Assembly (NCBI RefSeq): GCF_000420625.1
Contig: NZ_ATVH01000002.1
Span: 1 to 57,423, forward strand
Length of the DNA: 57,423 nucleotides
Direction: 5' to 3'
From: Fodinicurvata sediminis DSM 21159
Lineage (GTDB): Bacteria; Pseudomonadota; Alphaproteobacteria; Kiloniellales; DSM-21159
Shown here: one piece after another, positions 48,075 through 57,174 of the stretch
Layout: every line of letters starts with the position of its first letter
How positions within the stretch are numbered: position 1 is the first letter of the stretch
Notes under the pieces: model-generated
The model's input: only the letters and a program-made list of their open reading frames with translations
Databases searched by the model: none
What the model was told of the DNA's origin: nothing
Position numbers and translations under genes: made by a program

Positions 48075-48311
48075 TGATGATCCTTAGCTTCTTTGTGCCA
48101 GAGTTTCCTGCCGTGGCCCAGCTGGCCAGGAACGCCTTTGCTTGAAGACGTCACAATCGTGGCTATCTCTATAGGCGGCTTTTGCGCAACAGAACGCTTT
48201 GAAATCAAGACGCTTGAACAGCGCCCGTGAAAATCGAAACCTGTGAACATCGAAGGGGCTGGCCCGAACGGGCCGTCGTCATTCCGTCAGCAACCCGGGG
48301 GACAAGCAAGC

Positions 48312-50087
48312 ATGTGTGGACTGGTCGGTGAAATCCGCTTCGACGACAAGGAGGCCTCTCTCTCCCTGGTCGAGGGCATGTCGCAGAGGATCGCACAGCG
48401 CGGCCCCGATGCCGCCGGCCTGTTCCGGCAGAACAGCCTCACCGTCGGCCACCGCCGCCTGAAGATCATCGACCACAGCGAATCGGCGCAGCAGCCTATG
48501 ATCGATTCCCAGCTGGGCCTGGGCATCGTCTACAACGGCGCCATCTACAACTTCCGTGCCCTGCGCGAGGAACTGCAGGGCAAGGGCTATCAGTTCTTCT
48601 CCAACGGCGACACCGAGGTTATCCTGAAGGCCTATCACGCCTGGGGCCCGGCCTGCGTCGAGCGCTTCGCCGGCATGTTTGCCTTCGCCCTGTGGGAGCG
48701 TGACAGCGGCCGCATGCTGCTGGCCCGCGACCGCCTGGGCATCAAGCCGCTTTACCTGGCCGAGGTGCCCGGCGCCCTGCGCTTCGGCTCCAGCCTGCCG
48801 GCGCTGGCCCACAGCGAGGGCGTCGACAGCGACGTCGACCCCGTGGGCCTGCACCACTACATGACCTTCCACGCCGTGGTCCCGGCGCCGCACACCATCC
48901 TGAAGGGCGTGCGCAAGCTGCCGCCGGCCAGCCGCCTGCTGGTCGAGCCCGACGGCCGCATGACGCAGGAAACCTATTGGCGCCTGGCCTTCGGCCCGCA
49001 GGAAGGCGACGGAACCCGCAGCGAGAGCGACTGGCAGGACCTGGTGCTGGACAGCCTGCGCACCGCCGTGGAGCGCCGCCTGGTGGCCGACACTCCGGTG
49101 GGCGTCCTGCTCTCCGGCGGCCTGGACTCCAGCCTGATCGTCGGCCTGCTGGCCGAGGCGGGCCAGGAGGGGCTGGAGACCTTCTCGGTGGGCTTCGAGT
49201 CCGTAGGCGACGAGGAAGGCGACGAGTTCCGCTATTCCGACATCATCGCCGAGCATTACGGCACCCGACACCACAAGCTGTTCATCAACAGCCGCGAGCG
49301 CATGCTGCCCAACCTGCCCGGCTGCATCCGATCCATGTCGGAACCCATGGTCAGCCACGACAACATAGGCTTCTACCTGCTGTCCCAGGAGGTGGCCAAG
49401 CACGTGCGCGTGGTACAGTCCGGTCAGGGCGCCGACGAGGTCTTCGGCGGCTATCACTGGTATCCGCCGCTGCTGGACAGCCGCGATCCGGTGGCGGACT
49501 ACGCCCGGGTCTTCTTCGACCGCGACCACGAAGGCTTTGCCCGGGCCGTGGATCCGCGCCTGGTGGAAAGCGACTACAGCCGCGCATTGGTCGAGCGCCA
49601 CTTTGCCGAAGTGCAGGCCGAACGCCCGGTGGACAAGGCCCTGCACCTGGACAGCACCATCATGCTGGTGGACGATCCCGTGAAGCGCGTGGACAACATG
49701 ACCATGGCCTGGGGGCTGGAGGCACGCGTGCCCTTCCTGGACCACGAGCTGGTGGAGCTGGCGGCCCGGATGCCGGCCGAAATGAAGGTCCACGACGGCG
49801 GCAAGTACGTGCTCAAGGAGGCCGCGCGCAAGGTCATACCCTCCGGCGTTATCGACCGGCCCAAGGGCTATTTCCCGGTGCCGGCGCTGAAGTACCTGGA
49901 GGGCGAGTCCCTGGACTATGTCCGCGGCGTCCTCGAGCGCCCCGAAGCGCGGGCCCGCGGCCTGTTCCGACAGGATTACATCGACCAGCTCCTGCAGGCC
50001 CCCGACCAGCACATCACGCCGCTGGGCGGCTCCAAGCTGTGGCAGGTGGCCCTGCTGGAAGCCTGGTTCCAGGAACATGGTCTCTGA
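48312..50087 (+). CDS. asnO: N-acetylglutaminylglutamine amidotransferase
   Basis: 591-residue asparagine-synthetase-like enzyme for the last step of NAGGN osmolyte synthesis, amidating the dipeptide. The class II glutamine amidotransferase domain begins at MCGLVGEIRF with C2 as nucleophile. The synthetase domain has the PP-loop VLLSGGLDSSLIVGLLAEAG and then QGADEVFGGYHWYPP. SVGFESVGDEEGDEFRYSD and the VDDPVKRVDNMTMAWGLEAR region are typical of the osmolyte branch. The ATG is fixed by the catalytic cysteine. The synthetase gene starts within or just after its end. Confidence 0.95.
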   Translation: MCGLVGEIRFDDKEASLSLVEGMSQRIAQRGPDAAGLFRQNSLTVGHRRLKIIDHSESAQQPMIDSQLGLGIVYNGAIYNFRALREELQGKGYQFFSNGDTEVILKAYHAWGPACVERFAGMFAFALWERDSGRMLLARDRLGIKPLYLAEVPGALRFGSSLPALAHSEGVDSDVDPVGLHHYMTFHAVVPAPHTILKGVRKLPPASRLLVEPDGRMTQETYWRLAFGPQEGDGTRSESDWQDLVLDSLRTAVERRLVADTPVGVLLSGGLDSSLIVGLLAEAGQEGLETFSVGFESVGDEEGDEFRYSDIIAEHYGTRHHKLFINSRERMLPNLPGCIRSMSEPMVSHDNIGFYLLSQEVAKHVRVVQSGQGADEVFGGYHWYPPLLDSRDPVADYARVFFDRDHEGFARAVDPRLVESDYSRALVERHFAEVQAERPVDKALHLDSTIMLVDDPVKRVDNMTMAWGLEARVPFLDHELVELAARMPAEMKVHDGGKYVLKEAARKVIPSGVIDRPKGYFPVPALKYLEGESLDYVRGVLERPEARARGLFRQDYIDQLLQAPDQHITPLGGSKLWQVALLEAWFQEHGL

Positions 50088-50118
50088 AGAGCGCAGGCAG
50101 GACAGCGAGGCAAGGCCC

Positions 50119-51801
50119 ATGCAGACACGCGGCCCAGGCGCTGAAACGCAAAATCAGGCCGAGACACCCCAGGACGTCGTGCTCGATTGCGGCTGGGGCC
50201 GCCTGCTGTTCGCGCAGACCTTCGAGGACGGCGAAGTCCTGCTGGATCGTCTGCTGGAGGAGCAGGAAGGCTGCCGCGACATCGCCTTCTATGTCGGCGA
50301 TCCGCATGTCCTGCTCAGCCTGCGCCCGCAGCAGGTCTTCCTGGACCCTTCGAACACCTATCGCCTGGAGCTGCGGGACCTGCCCGAGACGCCGACCCAT
50401 CCGGCCTTCACCGTCGCGCCACTGGACAGCCGCCAAGATGCCCAGGGCGTCAACACCTGCTATGCCCATCATGGTATGGTCGCGATCGACGAGGACTTCC
50501 TGCTCGCCTGCCGCGACGATCCGCGTTACATCCACCTGGTGGCCCGCGACCAGGCCTCGGGCGAGGTTCTGGGCACGGTCACCGGCCTGGATCACGTGGA
50601 AATCTTCGGCGACCCCGACAACGGCTCCAGCCTCTGGTGCCTGGCGGTTACCGCACAGGCCCCCTATCCCGGCATCGGCGTGGCGCTGGTGATCGAGCTG
50701 GCACGCCGTCTGGCCCAGCGTGGGCTCAGCTATATGGACCTGTCAGTGCTCTATGACAACGAGGAGGCCATCGCGCTTTACGAGAAGCTCGGCTTCCGCC
50801 CGATCCAGCGCTTTGCGCTCAAGACCCGCAACTCCATCAACGAAAAGCTCTATATCGGCCCGGCGCCCGAACAGGACCTGAATCCCTATGCGCGCCTGAT
50901 CGTGGACGAGGCGCGCCGCCGGGGCATTGCCGTCGAGGTGCTGGACGCCGAGGGCGGCTTCTTCCGCCTGACGCATGGCGGCCGCTCCATCGTCTGCCGC
51001 GAATCCCTCTCTGAGATGACCACGGCCATCGCCATGAGCCGCTGTGACGACAAGGCGGTGACCCAGCGCCTGCTGCGGCGCGCCGGACTTTCAGTGCCCG
51101 AACAGGCTCGTGCCGGAACGGCGGAAGAGAACGCACGTTTCCTGGAAAAGCATGGCCGGGTCGTGGTGAAGCCCCTGCGCGGCGAGCAGGGTCACGGCGT
51201 GGCCGTGGACCTGCGCACGGCCGAAGCTGTCGAGGCTGCCGTGACCGAGGCACGGCAGCATTGCGACATCGTCCTGCTGGAGAAATATGTCGAGGGGGAC
51301 GACCTGCGCGTCATCGTCATCAATTACGAGGTGGTGGCCGCGGCCGTACGCCGGCCGGCCGAGATCATCGGCAGCGGCAAGCACACGATCCGGCAGTTGA
51401 TCGAGACCCAGAGCCGCCGCCGGGCCAAGGCCACGGACGGGGAAAGCACCATCCCCCTGGACGGCGAAACCGAGCGCTGCGTAGAAGAAGCCGGCTACAG
51501 CCTGACGGAGATCCTGCCCGCCGGACAGACCCTGCGCGTACGCAAGGCGGCCAACCTGCACACCGGCGGCACGATCCACGACGTCACGGAAAGCCTGCAT
51601 CCGCACCTTTCCGCCGCCGCGGTCGAGGCCGCACGGGCCATAGAGATTCCCGTGGTGGGCCTTGACTTCCTGGTCCCGTCCCCCGAGGAGTCGGACTATG
51701 TCATCATCGAAGCCAATGAGCGGCCGGGACTGGCCAATCATGAACCCGCCCCCACGGCGCAGAAATTCATCGACCTGCTGTTCCCGCATCTTGCCGCCTG
51801 A
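50119..51801 (+). CDS. ngg: N-acetylglutaminylglutamine synthetase (GNAT/ATP-grasp fusion)
   Basis: 560 residues from the ATG with GAGG 8 nt upstream; an ATG at 50077, overlapping the previous gene, would add 14. An N-terminal acetyltransferase domain (LVARDQASGEVLGTVTGLDH, PYPGIGVALVIELARRLAQRG, YEKLGFRPIQRFALK) is followed by an ATP-grasp domain (KCDDK-type RCDDKAVTQRLLRRAGL, VVVKPLRGEQGHGVAVDL, VEGDDLRVIVINYEVVAAAVR, IIEANERPGLANHEP). The fusion acetylates and joins two glutamines. This exact architecture is diagnostic of the NAGGN pathway known from Sinorhizobium and Pseudomonas. High confidence in pathway. Confidence 0.94.
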   Translation: MQTRGPGAETQNQAETPQDVVLDCGWGRLLFAQTFEDGEVLLDRLLEEQEGCRDIAFYVGDPHVLLSLRPQQVFLDPSNTYRLELRDLPETPTHPAFTVAPLDSRQDAQGVNTCYAHHGMVAIDEDFLLACRDDPRYIHLVARDQASGEVLGTVTGLDHVEIFGDPDNGSSLWCLAVTAQAPYPGIGVALVIELARRLAQRGLSYMDLSVLYDNEEAIALYEKLGFRPIQRFALKTRNSINEKLYIGPAPEQDLNPYARLIVDEARRRGIAVEVLDAEGGFFRLTHGGRSIVCRESLSEMTTAIAMSRCDDKAVTQRLLRRAGLSVPEQARAGTAEENARFLEKHGRVVVKPLRGEQGHGVAVDLRTAEAVEAAVTEARQHCDIVLLEKYVEGDDLRVIVINYEVVAAAVRRPAEIIGSGKHTIRQLIETQSRRRAKATDGESTIPLDGETERCVEEAGYSLTEILPAGQTLRVRKAANLHTGGTIHDVTESLHPHLSAAAVEAARAIEIPVVGLDFLVPSPEESDYVIIEANERPGLANHEPAPTAQKFIDLLFPHLAA

Positions 51802-51817
51802 AAGGAGAGCCTGATTC

Positions 51818-53011
51818 ATGGCCAGCCCAAGCCCGAAGGCGCTGCCCGTCGACATGGACTATCTGCAGGACGTGATGGTGCGCCTGTTGGAAACGCACTC
51901 CCCCACCGGCTACACAGACCAGGTGGTGCACATGGTCTGCCAGGAACTGGAAAGCCTGGGGATCGAGCATGAACTGACCCGGCGCGGCGCCATACGCGCC
52001 AACATCCAAGGCAGCCGGCGGGCCCCGGACCGCGCCATCGTCGCCCACGTGGATACCATTGGCGCCATGGTGCAGGGCCTGAAGGACAACGGGCGGCTCA
52101 GTCTGGCCTCCATCGGCACCTGGTCCAGCCGGTTCGCCGAGGGCTGCCGGGTCACGGTCTTCACCGACCAGGGGGCGCGCACGGGCACGATCCTGCCACT
52201 CAAGGCCTCGGGCCACACCTACAACGAAGGCGTGGATACGCAGCCCTCGGACTGGGACCAGGTGGAACTGCGCCTGGACGAGATCGTCTATGACCGCGCC
52301 GGCCTTGAGGAACTGGGCCTGGCCGTCGGCGATTTCGTCGGCGTGGACAGCAACCCGCGCATCACACCGGCGGGCTTCGTGGACGCGCGCCACCTGGACG
52401 ACAAGGCCGGTGTCGCCTGCCTGCTGGCCGCGGTGAAGGCCATCATCGAAAGCGGCGCCAAGCTGCCGCTGGACTGCCATCCCCTCTTCACCATCTCGGA
52501 AGAGGTGGGTGTCGGCGCCTCGGCGGTGCTGCACCAGGACGTGGCCGAGATGGTCGCCATCGACACGGCCCCCCAGGCGCCGGGCCAGGAGACCCTGGAA
52601 AGCTGCGTCACCATCGGCATGAAGGACTCCTCGGGCCCCTTCGACTGGCACTTGACGAAGCGCATGCTGGAGTTGGCCGGCGACAACGAGATCCGCCACG
52701 TGCGCGACACCTTCCGCTATTACCACTGCGATGCCGCCGCAGCGCTCGAGGCCGGCAACGACCTGCGCACGGCCCTGGTCTGCTTCGGCACCGATTCCAC
52801 TCACGGCTACGAACGCACGCACCTGAAGTCCCTGCAGGGGGTGGCCGAACTGCTGACCGCCTACATGCAGAGCCCGGCCGTCATCGCCCGCGACAGCAAG
52901 CCCATCGGCCCGGCCAAGGGCTTCCCCGTCCAGCCGGTGGAAGAGGCCCAGGAACACCCCGATACCGAGCACCACGACCCCGAGCATCCGGAAAAAGGAG
53001 CGGCGGAGTAG
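51818..53011 (+). CDS. NAGGN-system M42 family peptidase
   Basis: 397 residues, a dizinc aminopeptidase-like protein: VDMDYLQDVMVRLLETHSPTGYTD, the metal ligands H in AHVDTIGAMVQGL, D in DARHLDDKAG, and the EE of FTISEEVGVGASAV, then ALVCFGTDSTHGYERTHLK. The subfamily travels with the asnO and ngg genes and may break down or proofread NAGGN; the exact reaction is not known to me. AGGAGAG precedes the ATG, and the gene follows ngg by 16 bp. Low-complexity H/E/P tail at the C-terminus. Confidence 0.93.
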   Translation: MASPSPKALPVDMDYLQDVMVRLLETHSPTGYTDQVVHMVCQELESLGIEHELTRRGAIRANIQGSRRAPDRAIVAHVDTIGAMVQGLKDNGRLSLASIGTWSSRFAEGCRVTVFTDQGARTGTILPLKASGHTYNEGVDTQPSDWDQVELRLDEIVYDRAGLEELGLAVGDFVGVDSNPRITPAGFVDARHLDDKAGVACLLAAVKAIIESGAKLPLDCHPLFTISEEVGVGASAVLHQDVAEMVAIDTAPQAPGQETLESCVTIGMKDSSGPFDWHLTKRMLELAGDNEIRHVRDTFRYYHCDAAAALEAGNDLRTALVCFGTDSTHGYERTHLKSLQGVAELLTAYMQSPAVIARDSKPIGPAKGFPVQPVEEAQEHPDTEHHDPEHPEKGAAE

Positions 53012-53051
53012 GCATACGCTCGCCGCTCTCCGGGCCGGTGTGGGCCAGGCT

Positions 53052-53867
53052 TCAGATGATGTTCTTGCGCACCCTGGAGGAAACCCATTCCGAGAAGATC
53101 ACGGTGGCCAGGATCAGTGCGAAGATCACCGTGACCTGGGACCAGGCGAGCGTGTTCAGCGAACTCTGCAGCTGCAGGCCGATGCCGCCCGCGCCGACGA
53201 GGCCGAGGATCGTGGATTCCCGGATGTTGATGTCCCAGCGGAACACGCAGATCCCGGCAAACGCCGGCAGGACCTGGGGCACGATGCCGTAATCGATCAC
53301 CTGCGCCCGGCTGGCGCCGGTGGCCTGAACGGCCTCGACCTGGCTTTCATCGATCTCCTCGATCGCTTCATAGAGCAGCTTGCCCACGAAACCGATGGAA
53401 CGCAGGGCGATGGCGATGATGCCGGCCAGGATGCCGGGGCCGAGGATCGCAACCAGCAGCAACGCCCAGATCAGCGAATTGATCGAGCGGGAGGCGACGA
53501 TCACGAACAGGGCAAAGGGACGCAGAACCAGATGGCTCGGCGTGGTGTTGCGGGCGGCCAGAAAGGCGACCGGCACGGCCAGCATGACACCGATCAGTGT
53601 GCCCAGCGTGGCGATGTTGATGGTGTCCCAGAGCGCGCCCCAGAGCGTGTTGACGTAGGACCACTTAGGCGGCCAGGCCCGCGAGAACAGGTCCGCGGCC
53701 TGGCTGGGTGCATCCTTGACGAAGAACCATTTCGTATCCACCGTCATGATCTGCCAGCAGACCACGAAGGCCATGGCGGCGAGCAGCCAGCCCAGCCAGT
53801 GGAGCCACTGGGCAGTGGTGGTGCGGTGGCGCCAGGCGGGGCCTTGTTCCGTTTGCCAGACCGGCAT
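53052..53867 (-). CDS. phnE: Phosphonate/phosphate ABC transporter permease (PhnE, second copy)
   Basis: 271 residues with about six membrane segments and the inner-membrane permease signature EAVQATGASRAQVIDYGIVPQVLP, plus FRWDINIRESTILGLVGAGGIGLQLQ. The start ATG shares one base with the stop of the upstream phnE (TAATG); a GTG at 53879 is a less likely start. With the other permease it forms the channel of the PhnCDE transporter. Last gene of the operon, convergent with the M42 gene. Confidence 0.94.
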   Translation of the reverse strand: MPVWQTEQGPAWRHRTTTAQWLHWLGWLLAAMAFVVCWQIMTVDTKWFFVKDAPSQAADLFSRAWPPKWSYVNTLWGALWDTINIATLGTLIGVMLAVPVAFLAARNTTPSHLVLRPFALFVIVASRSINSLIWALLLVAILGPGILAGIIAIALRSIGFVGKLLYEAIEEIDESQVEAVQATGASRAQVIDYGIVPQVLPAFAGICVFRWDINIRESTILGLVGAGGIGLQLQSSLNTLAWSQVTVIFALILATVIFSEWVSSRVRKNII

Positions 53868-54676
53868 TACTGGATCCACTTCCGGATATAGCCGGAGCTG
53901 TACTCGGCCAGCATGACGAAGATGATGATCAGGATCAGGATGGCGCTGGCGGTGCTGTAGTCATAGCGGTCCATGGCCGTGTTCAGCGTCGCGCCGATCC
54001 CGCCGGCGCCGACGATGCCGATCACGGCCGATTCCCGGAAATTGATGTCGAAGCGATAGAGCGACAGGCCGATCAGGCGCGGCATGACCTGGGGCTGCAC
54101 CCCGTAATTCACCACCTGCCACCAGCCGCCCCCGGTACCGCGCACCGCCTCGGCCTGGCGGGGATCGATCTCCTCGATATCGTCGGCCAGCAGCTTGGCC
54201 AGGAAACCGATGGTGGCAAACGACAGGGTCACGAAGCCGGCAAAGGCGCCAAAGCCGAACATGGCCACGAACAGGATCGCGATGATGATTTCCTGGAAGG
54301 CGCGCGAGACGGCGATGATGGCGCGGCAGACGAGATAGACCGGCAGGGGCGAGATGTTGCGCGCGGCGCCCAGCCCGATGGGCACGGAGATCAGGACCCC
54401 CACCATCGTCGAACAGACCGTCATGGTGACGCTTTCCACCATGCCCTGTTGGATCTGATCGAAACGGCTCGTGAAATCCGGTGTCAGGAACCCCTGCAGG
54501 AAGCGGGCGCCCCGTTCGAGCCCCTCATAGGCACGTTGCCAATCCACCTCCAGCGTCCCGATCGCCAGCAGCAGATAAAGCAGCGCGCCGCTGTAGATGG
54601 CCCGGCGCCAGAAGTCGTTGCGGATCAGGATGGGCGGGCGGCGCCAGCGCCGGGATACCGCCTGGACCTCGCTCAT
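53867..54676 (-). CDS. phnE: Phosphonate/phosphate ABC transporter permease (PhnE, first copy)
   Basis: 269 residues, six or so membrane segments, with [24 protein letters not shown] and [25 protein letters not shown]-type sequence. Two different permeases, as in the Sinorhizobium PhoCDET phosphate/phosphonate transporter, form the heterodimeric channel. Overlaps phnC by 4 nt and the second phnE by 1 nt, so all three are coupled. Confidence 0.94.
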   Translation of the reverse strand: MSEVQAVSRRWRRPPILIRNDFWRRAIYSGALLYLLLAIGTLEVDWQRAYEGLERGARFLQGFLTPDFTSRFDQIQQGMVESVTMTVCSTMVGVLISVPIGLGAARNISPLPVYLVCRAIIAVSRAFQEIIIAILFVAMFGFGAFAGFVTLSFATIGFLAKLLADDIEEIDPRQAEAVRGTGGGWWQVVNYGVQPQVMPRLIGLSLYRFDINFRESAVIGIVGAGGIGATLNTAMDRYDYSTASAILILIIIFVMLAEYSSGYIRKWIQ

Positions 54677-55512
54677 ACCGTACCCGCCATGCGTTCTTCC
54701 TCGGCCGCCTTGAACGCGGCTGCGTCCGAGGCGTCCTGTGCCGCCTCGTCGGCGGCCTTGCGCATCTCACGCCAGTCCTCCTCGCCATAGATCCGCGTCA
54801 GCGCCGCATGGTCGAGCTCGGCGGGCGGACCGTCGAACACCACCTGGCCCGCGGTCAGGCCGATGACCCGGTCGACGAACATCTGGGCCAGCATGACGTC
54901 GTGGATGTTGATGATGGCGGGCAGGTCGTGTTCCCGGCAGATCTCGCAAATCAACCGCATGATCTGGCGCGACGTCTTGGGGTCCAGCGAGGCGGTTGGC
55001 TCGTCCACCAGCAGCAGTTCCGGGTCCTGTTCCAGGGCGCGCGCGATGCCCACGCGCTGGCGCTGACCGCCGGAGAGCTCGTCCGCCCGCTTGTCCACGT
55101 GATCGGACAGCCCGACGCGCTCGAGCAGCCCGAAGGCCTTGTCCACGTCCTTCTGGGAATAGCGGCGGGTGAGCGAGCGCCAGAAGGACACATAGCCCAG
55201 GCGCCCCGACAGCACGTTCTCCATGACGGTCAGACGTTCCACCAGGGCGTACTCCTGATAGATCATGCCGATCCGACGGCGCATCGTCTTCAATTGGGTG
55301 CGGCCCAGCTTCGGGATGTCCACATCAGAGAGCCGGATTGCCCCCGCCGTCGGCTCGACCAGACGGTTGATGCAGCGGATCAGCGTCGACTTCCCGGCCC
55401 CCGAGGGACCGATCAGGCCCACGACCTGGCCGCGTTCGATGGAAAAGGATACGTCCTCGAGCGCAAGATCACCGGTCTTGTAGCGCTTGGTCAGCGCCTC
55501 GATCGACAGCAT
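54673..55512 (-). CDS. phnC: Phosphonate/phosphate ABC transporter ATP-binding protein
   Basis: 279-residue ABC ATPase. Walker A is GPSGAGKST, the Q-loop is [20 protein letters not shown], the signature is [15 protein letters not shown], Walker B is [12 protein letters not shown] and the switch histidine is in [23 protein letters not shown] is a PhnC-type segment. A C-terminal A/E-rich extension of about 30 residues is unusual but not obviously functional. It sits between phnD (78 bp away, with a hairpin in the gap) and the permeases. Confidence 0.95.
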   Translation of the reverse strand: MLSIEALTKRYKTGDLALEDVSFSIERGQVVGLIGPSGAGKSTLIRCINRLVEPTAGAIRLSDVDIPKLGRTQLKTMRRRIGMIYQEYALVERLTVMENVLSGRLGYVSFWRSLTRRYSQKDVDKAFGLLERVGLSDHVDKRADELSGGQRQRVGIARALEQDPELLLVDEPTASLDPKTSRQIMRLICEICREHDLPAIINIHDVMLAQMFVDRVIGLTAGQVVFDGPPAELDHAALTRIYGEEDWREMRKAADEAAQDASDAAAFKAAEEERMAGTV

Positions 55513-55540
55513 TGCAACTCCTCATTCTCCTCGATCCGAA

Positions 55541-55570
55541 GGCGGGAGCCGCCCCACGGCGGCCCCCGCC
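55541..55570 (-). repeat. Intercistronic hairpin between phnD and phnC
   Basis: Minus strand: GGCGGG-G-GCCGCC, GTGG loop, GGCGGC-T-CCCGCC, with no following T run. Such stems usually protect or partly attenuate the mRNA so that the binding-protein gene phnD is expressed more than the membrane and ATPase genes. Confidence 0.6.
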
Positions 55571-55590
55571 GGATCCTTACCGGGACCGGA

Positions 55591-56538
55591 TCAGTTGCAG
55601 GTGTAGGACACCTCGTTTGCCTCGTCGATCTGGCGGATCACCGCCCAGTCCTCCTTGAAGGAGATCTCGATGAACTGGGCCTCGCCGGATTTCTCGAACT
55701 CTTCCTTCAGAGCCGAGCCTTCCCAGGGGAAGGAGAAGAAGGCCTCGCGGATCTTGTCCTGAAGTTCCGGCGTCAGGTTATAGACGGTGCCATAGCCCGT
55801 GGTCGGGAAGGTCTGGGACTCATAGATCGTACGCACCTGGTCGGCTGAGATGACGTCGCGGTCGATCATGCGCGCCATGACGGAATTGGCGATGGCAGCG
55901 GCGTCGTAGTCGCCGTTGGCCACGCCCAGGACCGAGGTGTCGTGGGAGCCCGAGAACCCGGCCTCGAAATCCTCGCCGGCCTCCATGTCGAATTCACTCT
56001 TCAGGATCGCCGAAGGCGCCTTGAAGCCGGAGTTGGAGGTCTCCTGGGTGAAGGTGATCTCACCGCCGCGCAGGTCCTCGACCTCCTCGACGTCGGAGTC
56101 GGCTGGCACGATGATCTCCATCTCGTAGCCGAACGAGCCATCCTCGGCGGCCATCATGGCGAAGGGCCGGAAGCCGGCGCAGGCCACGGCGATGGGATTC
56201 GATCCCGTGTTGAATCCTGCGATATGCAGGCGCCCGGCGCGCATGGCCTCCAGCTGAGAGGCATTGGACTGGACGGGGAAAAACTCCACCTCCTTGCCCG
56301 TGACTTCGGACATGTGCTCCATGAACCCCTGCCAGACGTCCTCGTAGACGGCGGGATCCTCCACCGGGGTGTAGGTGAAGATCAGCGTGTCGGGATCGAC
56401 CAGTTCGTCTTCATTGGAGGGGATGTCGGCCACCAGGTCGCCGTCCTCGTCGGAGTAGCGGCTGTCGAGATTGAAGTCGGCATAGGCGGGTGCGGCAAAC
56501 AGTGCCGCGAACATGGATGCGGCCAGAAAGGTTCTCAT
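55591..56538 (-). CDS. phnD: Phosphate/phosphite/phosphonate ABC transporter substrate-binding protein
   Basis: 315 residues with a signal peptide (about 1-20, ending AYA). The mature protein is acidic. PhnD-family features: LIFTYTPVEDPAVYEDVWQGFMEHMSE, AMRAGRLHIAGFNTGSNPIAVACAGFRP, TFTQETSNSGFKAPSAIL and GSHDTSVLGVANGDYDAAAIANSVM. The ligand could be phosphonate, phosphite or phosphate; no C-P lyase or phosphonatase gene is in the window, so scavenging of phosphate itself, as in PhoCDET, is at least as likely. GAGGAGG precedes the start. Confidence 0.94.
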   Translation of the reverse strand: MRTFLAASMFAALFAAPAYADFNLDSRYSDEDGDLVADIPSNEDELVDPDTLIFTYTPVEDPAVYEDVWQGFMEHMSEVTGKEVEFFPVQSNASQLEAMRAGRLHIAGFNTGSNPIAVACAGFRPFAMMAAEDGSFGYEMEIIVPADSDVEEVEDLRGGEITFTQETSNSGFKAPSAILKSEFDMEAGEDFEAGFSGSHDTSVLGVANGDYDAAAIANSVMARMIDRDVISADQVRTIYESQTFPTTGYGTVYNLTPELQDKIREAFFSFPWEGSALKEEFEKSGEAQFIEISFKEDWAVIRQIDEANEVSYTCN

Positions 56539-56618
56539 TTTCGCCTCCTCGAGTTATGGAAAGTTAGTGGAACCGAGTGTCAGACATCCCGCTTATGGTC
56601 GCCCTGTGTTAAGCTTTC

Positions 56619-56636
56619 ATGTTAGACTTGTGAAAG
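56619..56636 (-). promoter_or_regulatory. Candidate Pho box upstream of phnD
   Basis: On the minus strand CTTTCAC-AAGT-CTAACAT matches the PhoB site (CTGTCAT, 4 bases, CTGTCAT) at 10 of 14 positions with correct spacing. A -10-like TTAACA lies 6 bp further downstream (56607-56612), somewhat closer than usual, about 70-100 bp before phnD. It supports phosphate-starvation control. Confidence 0.4.
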
Positions 56637-56747
56637 TAATATAACGTCAAATGAAGCGGCTTCATAGTTCGGTTGTACCGCCCCGCCAAGGAACACAACC
56701 CGCCCCTGGGCTGTCAGGCGTGTACACAAAAAAGCTGCGCAAGAGAA

Positions 56748-56778
56748 TTGACAGACGCGCCCGGATCACGCAGTTCTA
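56748..56778 (+). promoter_or_regulatory. Candidate promoter of tRNA-Thr
   Basis: Perfect TTGACA at 56748-56753, then GTTCTA at 56773-56778 after 19 bases. The spacing is long but the -35 is perfect and the position, about 45 bp before the tRNA, fits. Confidence 0.4.
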
Positions 56779-56822
56779 GCGCCTGAAGCAACGCCCACCA
56801 TTCAGTAGCGTTGCCCAAGGTC

Positions 56823-56898
56823 GCCGGCTTAGCTCAGTTGGTAGAGCAACTGATTTGTAATCAGTAGGTCGCGGGTTCGACTCCTGCAGCCGGCACCA
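56823..56898 (+). tRNA. tRNA-Thr(UGU)
   Basis: 76 nt with encoded CCA. The acceptor stem GCCGGCT pairs with AGCCGGC, the D-loop region is AGCTCAGTTGGTAGAGC, the anticodon loop is TTTGTAA with anticodon TGT (reads ACA), and the T-loop is GGTTCGACTCC. All stems pair. Confidence 0.97.
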
Positions 56899-57091
56899 TT
56901 TTCCTCATTAATTGCAACAAGTTACAAGGAACCCATTTAGCAGTCCATGCTTTAGGATATCTCCTGGAAGCATATTGGAAGCACTCGGATAATTTTCGGA
57001 GCTTTCAAGGAAGGTCTCCACCAGAAACTGTATGGCCGCTGACCTGACCCCTTGAAAATCATCCAAGTGTTTCTGGAATCCGCGTACATCT
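56899..57091. other. Region between tRNA-Thr and the IS3-family end
   Basis: No gene recognised. The segment CTGACCTGACCCCTTG near 57039-57054, before the IS end, resembles transposon-end sequence and may be a remnant of an older insertion. Confidence 0.35.
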
Positions 57092-57144
57092 TGACCTTGC
57101 CCCCAAGTTTGGACCAGCCAGAGCGAGAAAATTCCGGCTGTTCG

Positions 57145-57174
57145 GCCTCAGGGCAGGCATGCCTGCCCTGAGGC
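57145..57174. repeat. Perfect 30-bp palindrome in the transposase tail
   Basis: Two 15-bp arms, GCCTCAGGGCAGGCA and its exact complement, meet without a spacer around the transposase stop codon. It could form a strong hairpin that stops transcription or blocks read-in from outside the element. Confidence 0.8.

Larger units (their letters stand above)
56539..56822. other. Intergenic region between phnD and tRNA-Thr
   Basis: No gene is visible. It holds the divergent promoters: a candidate Pho box for phnD (56619-56636), a 13-bp palindrome TGAAGC-G-GCTTCA around 56650-56667, and a tRNA promoter (56748-56778). Confidence 0.6.

Noticed and set aside
48279-50120. Long minus-strand frame opposite asnO
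   Set aside because: asnO has all catalytic motifs; the antisense frame has none.
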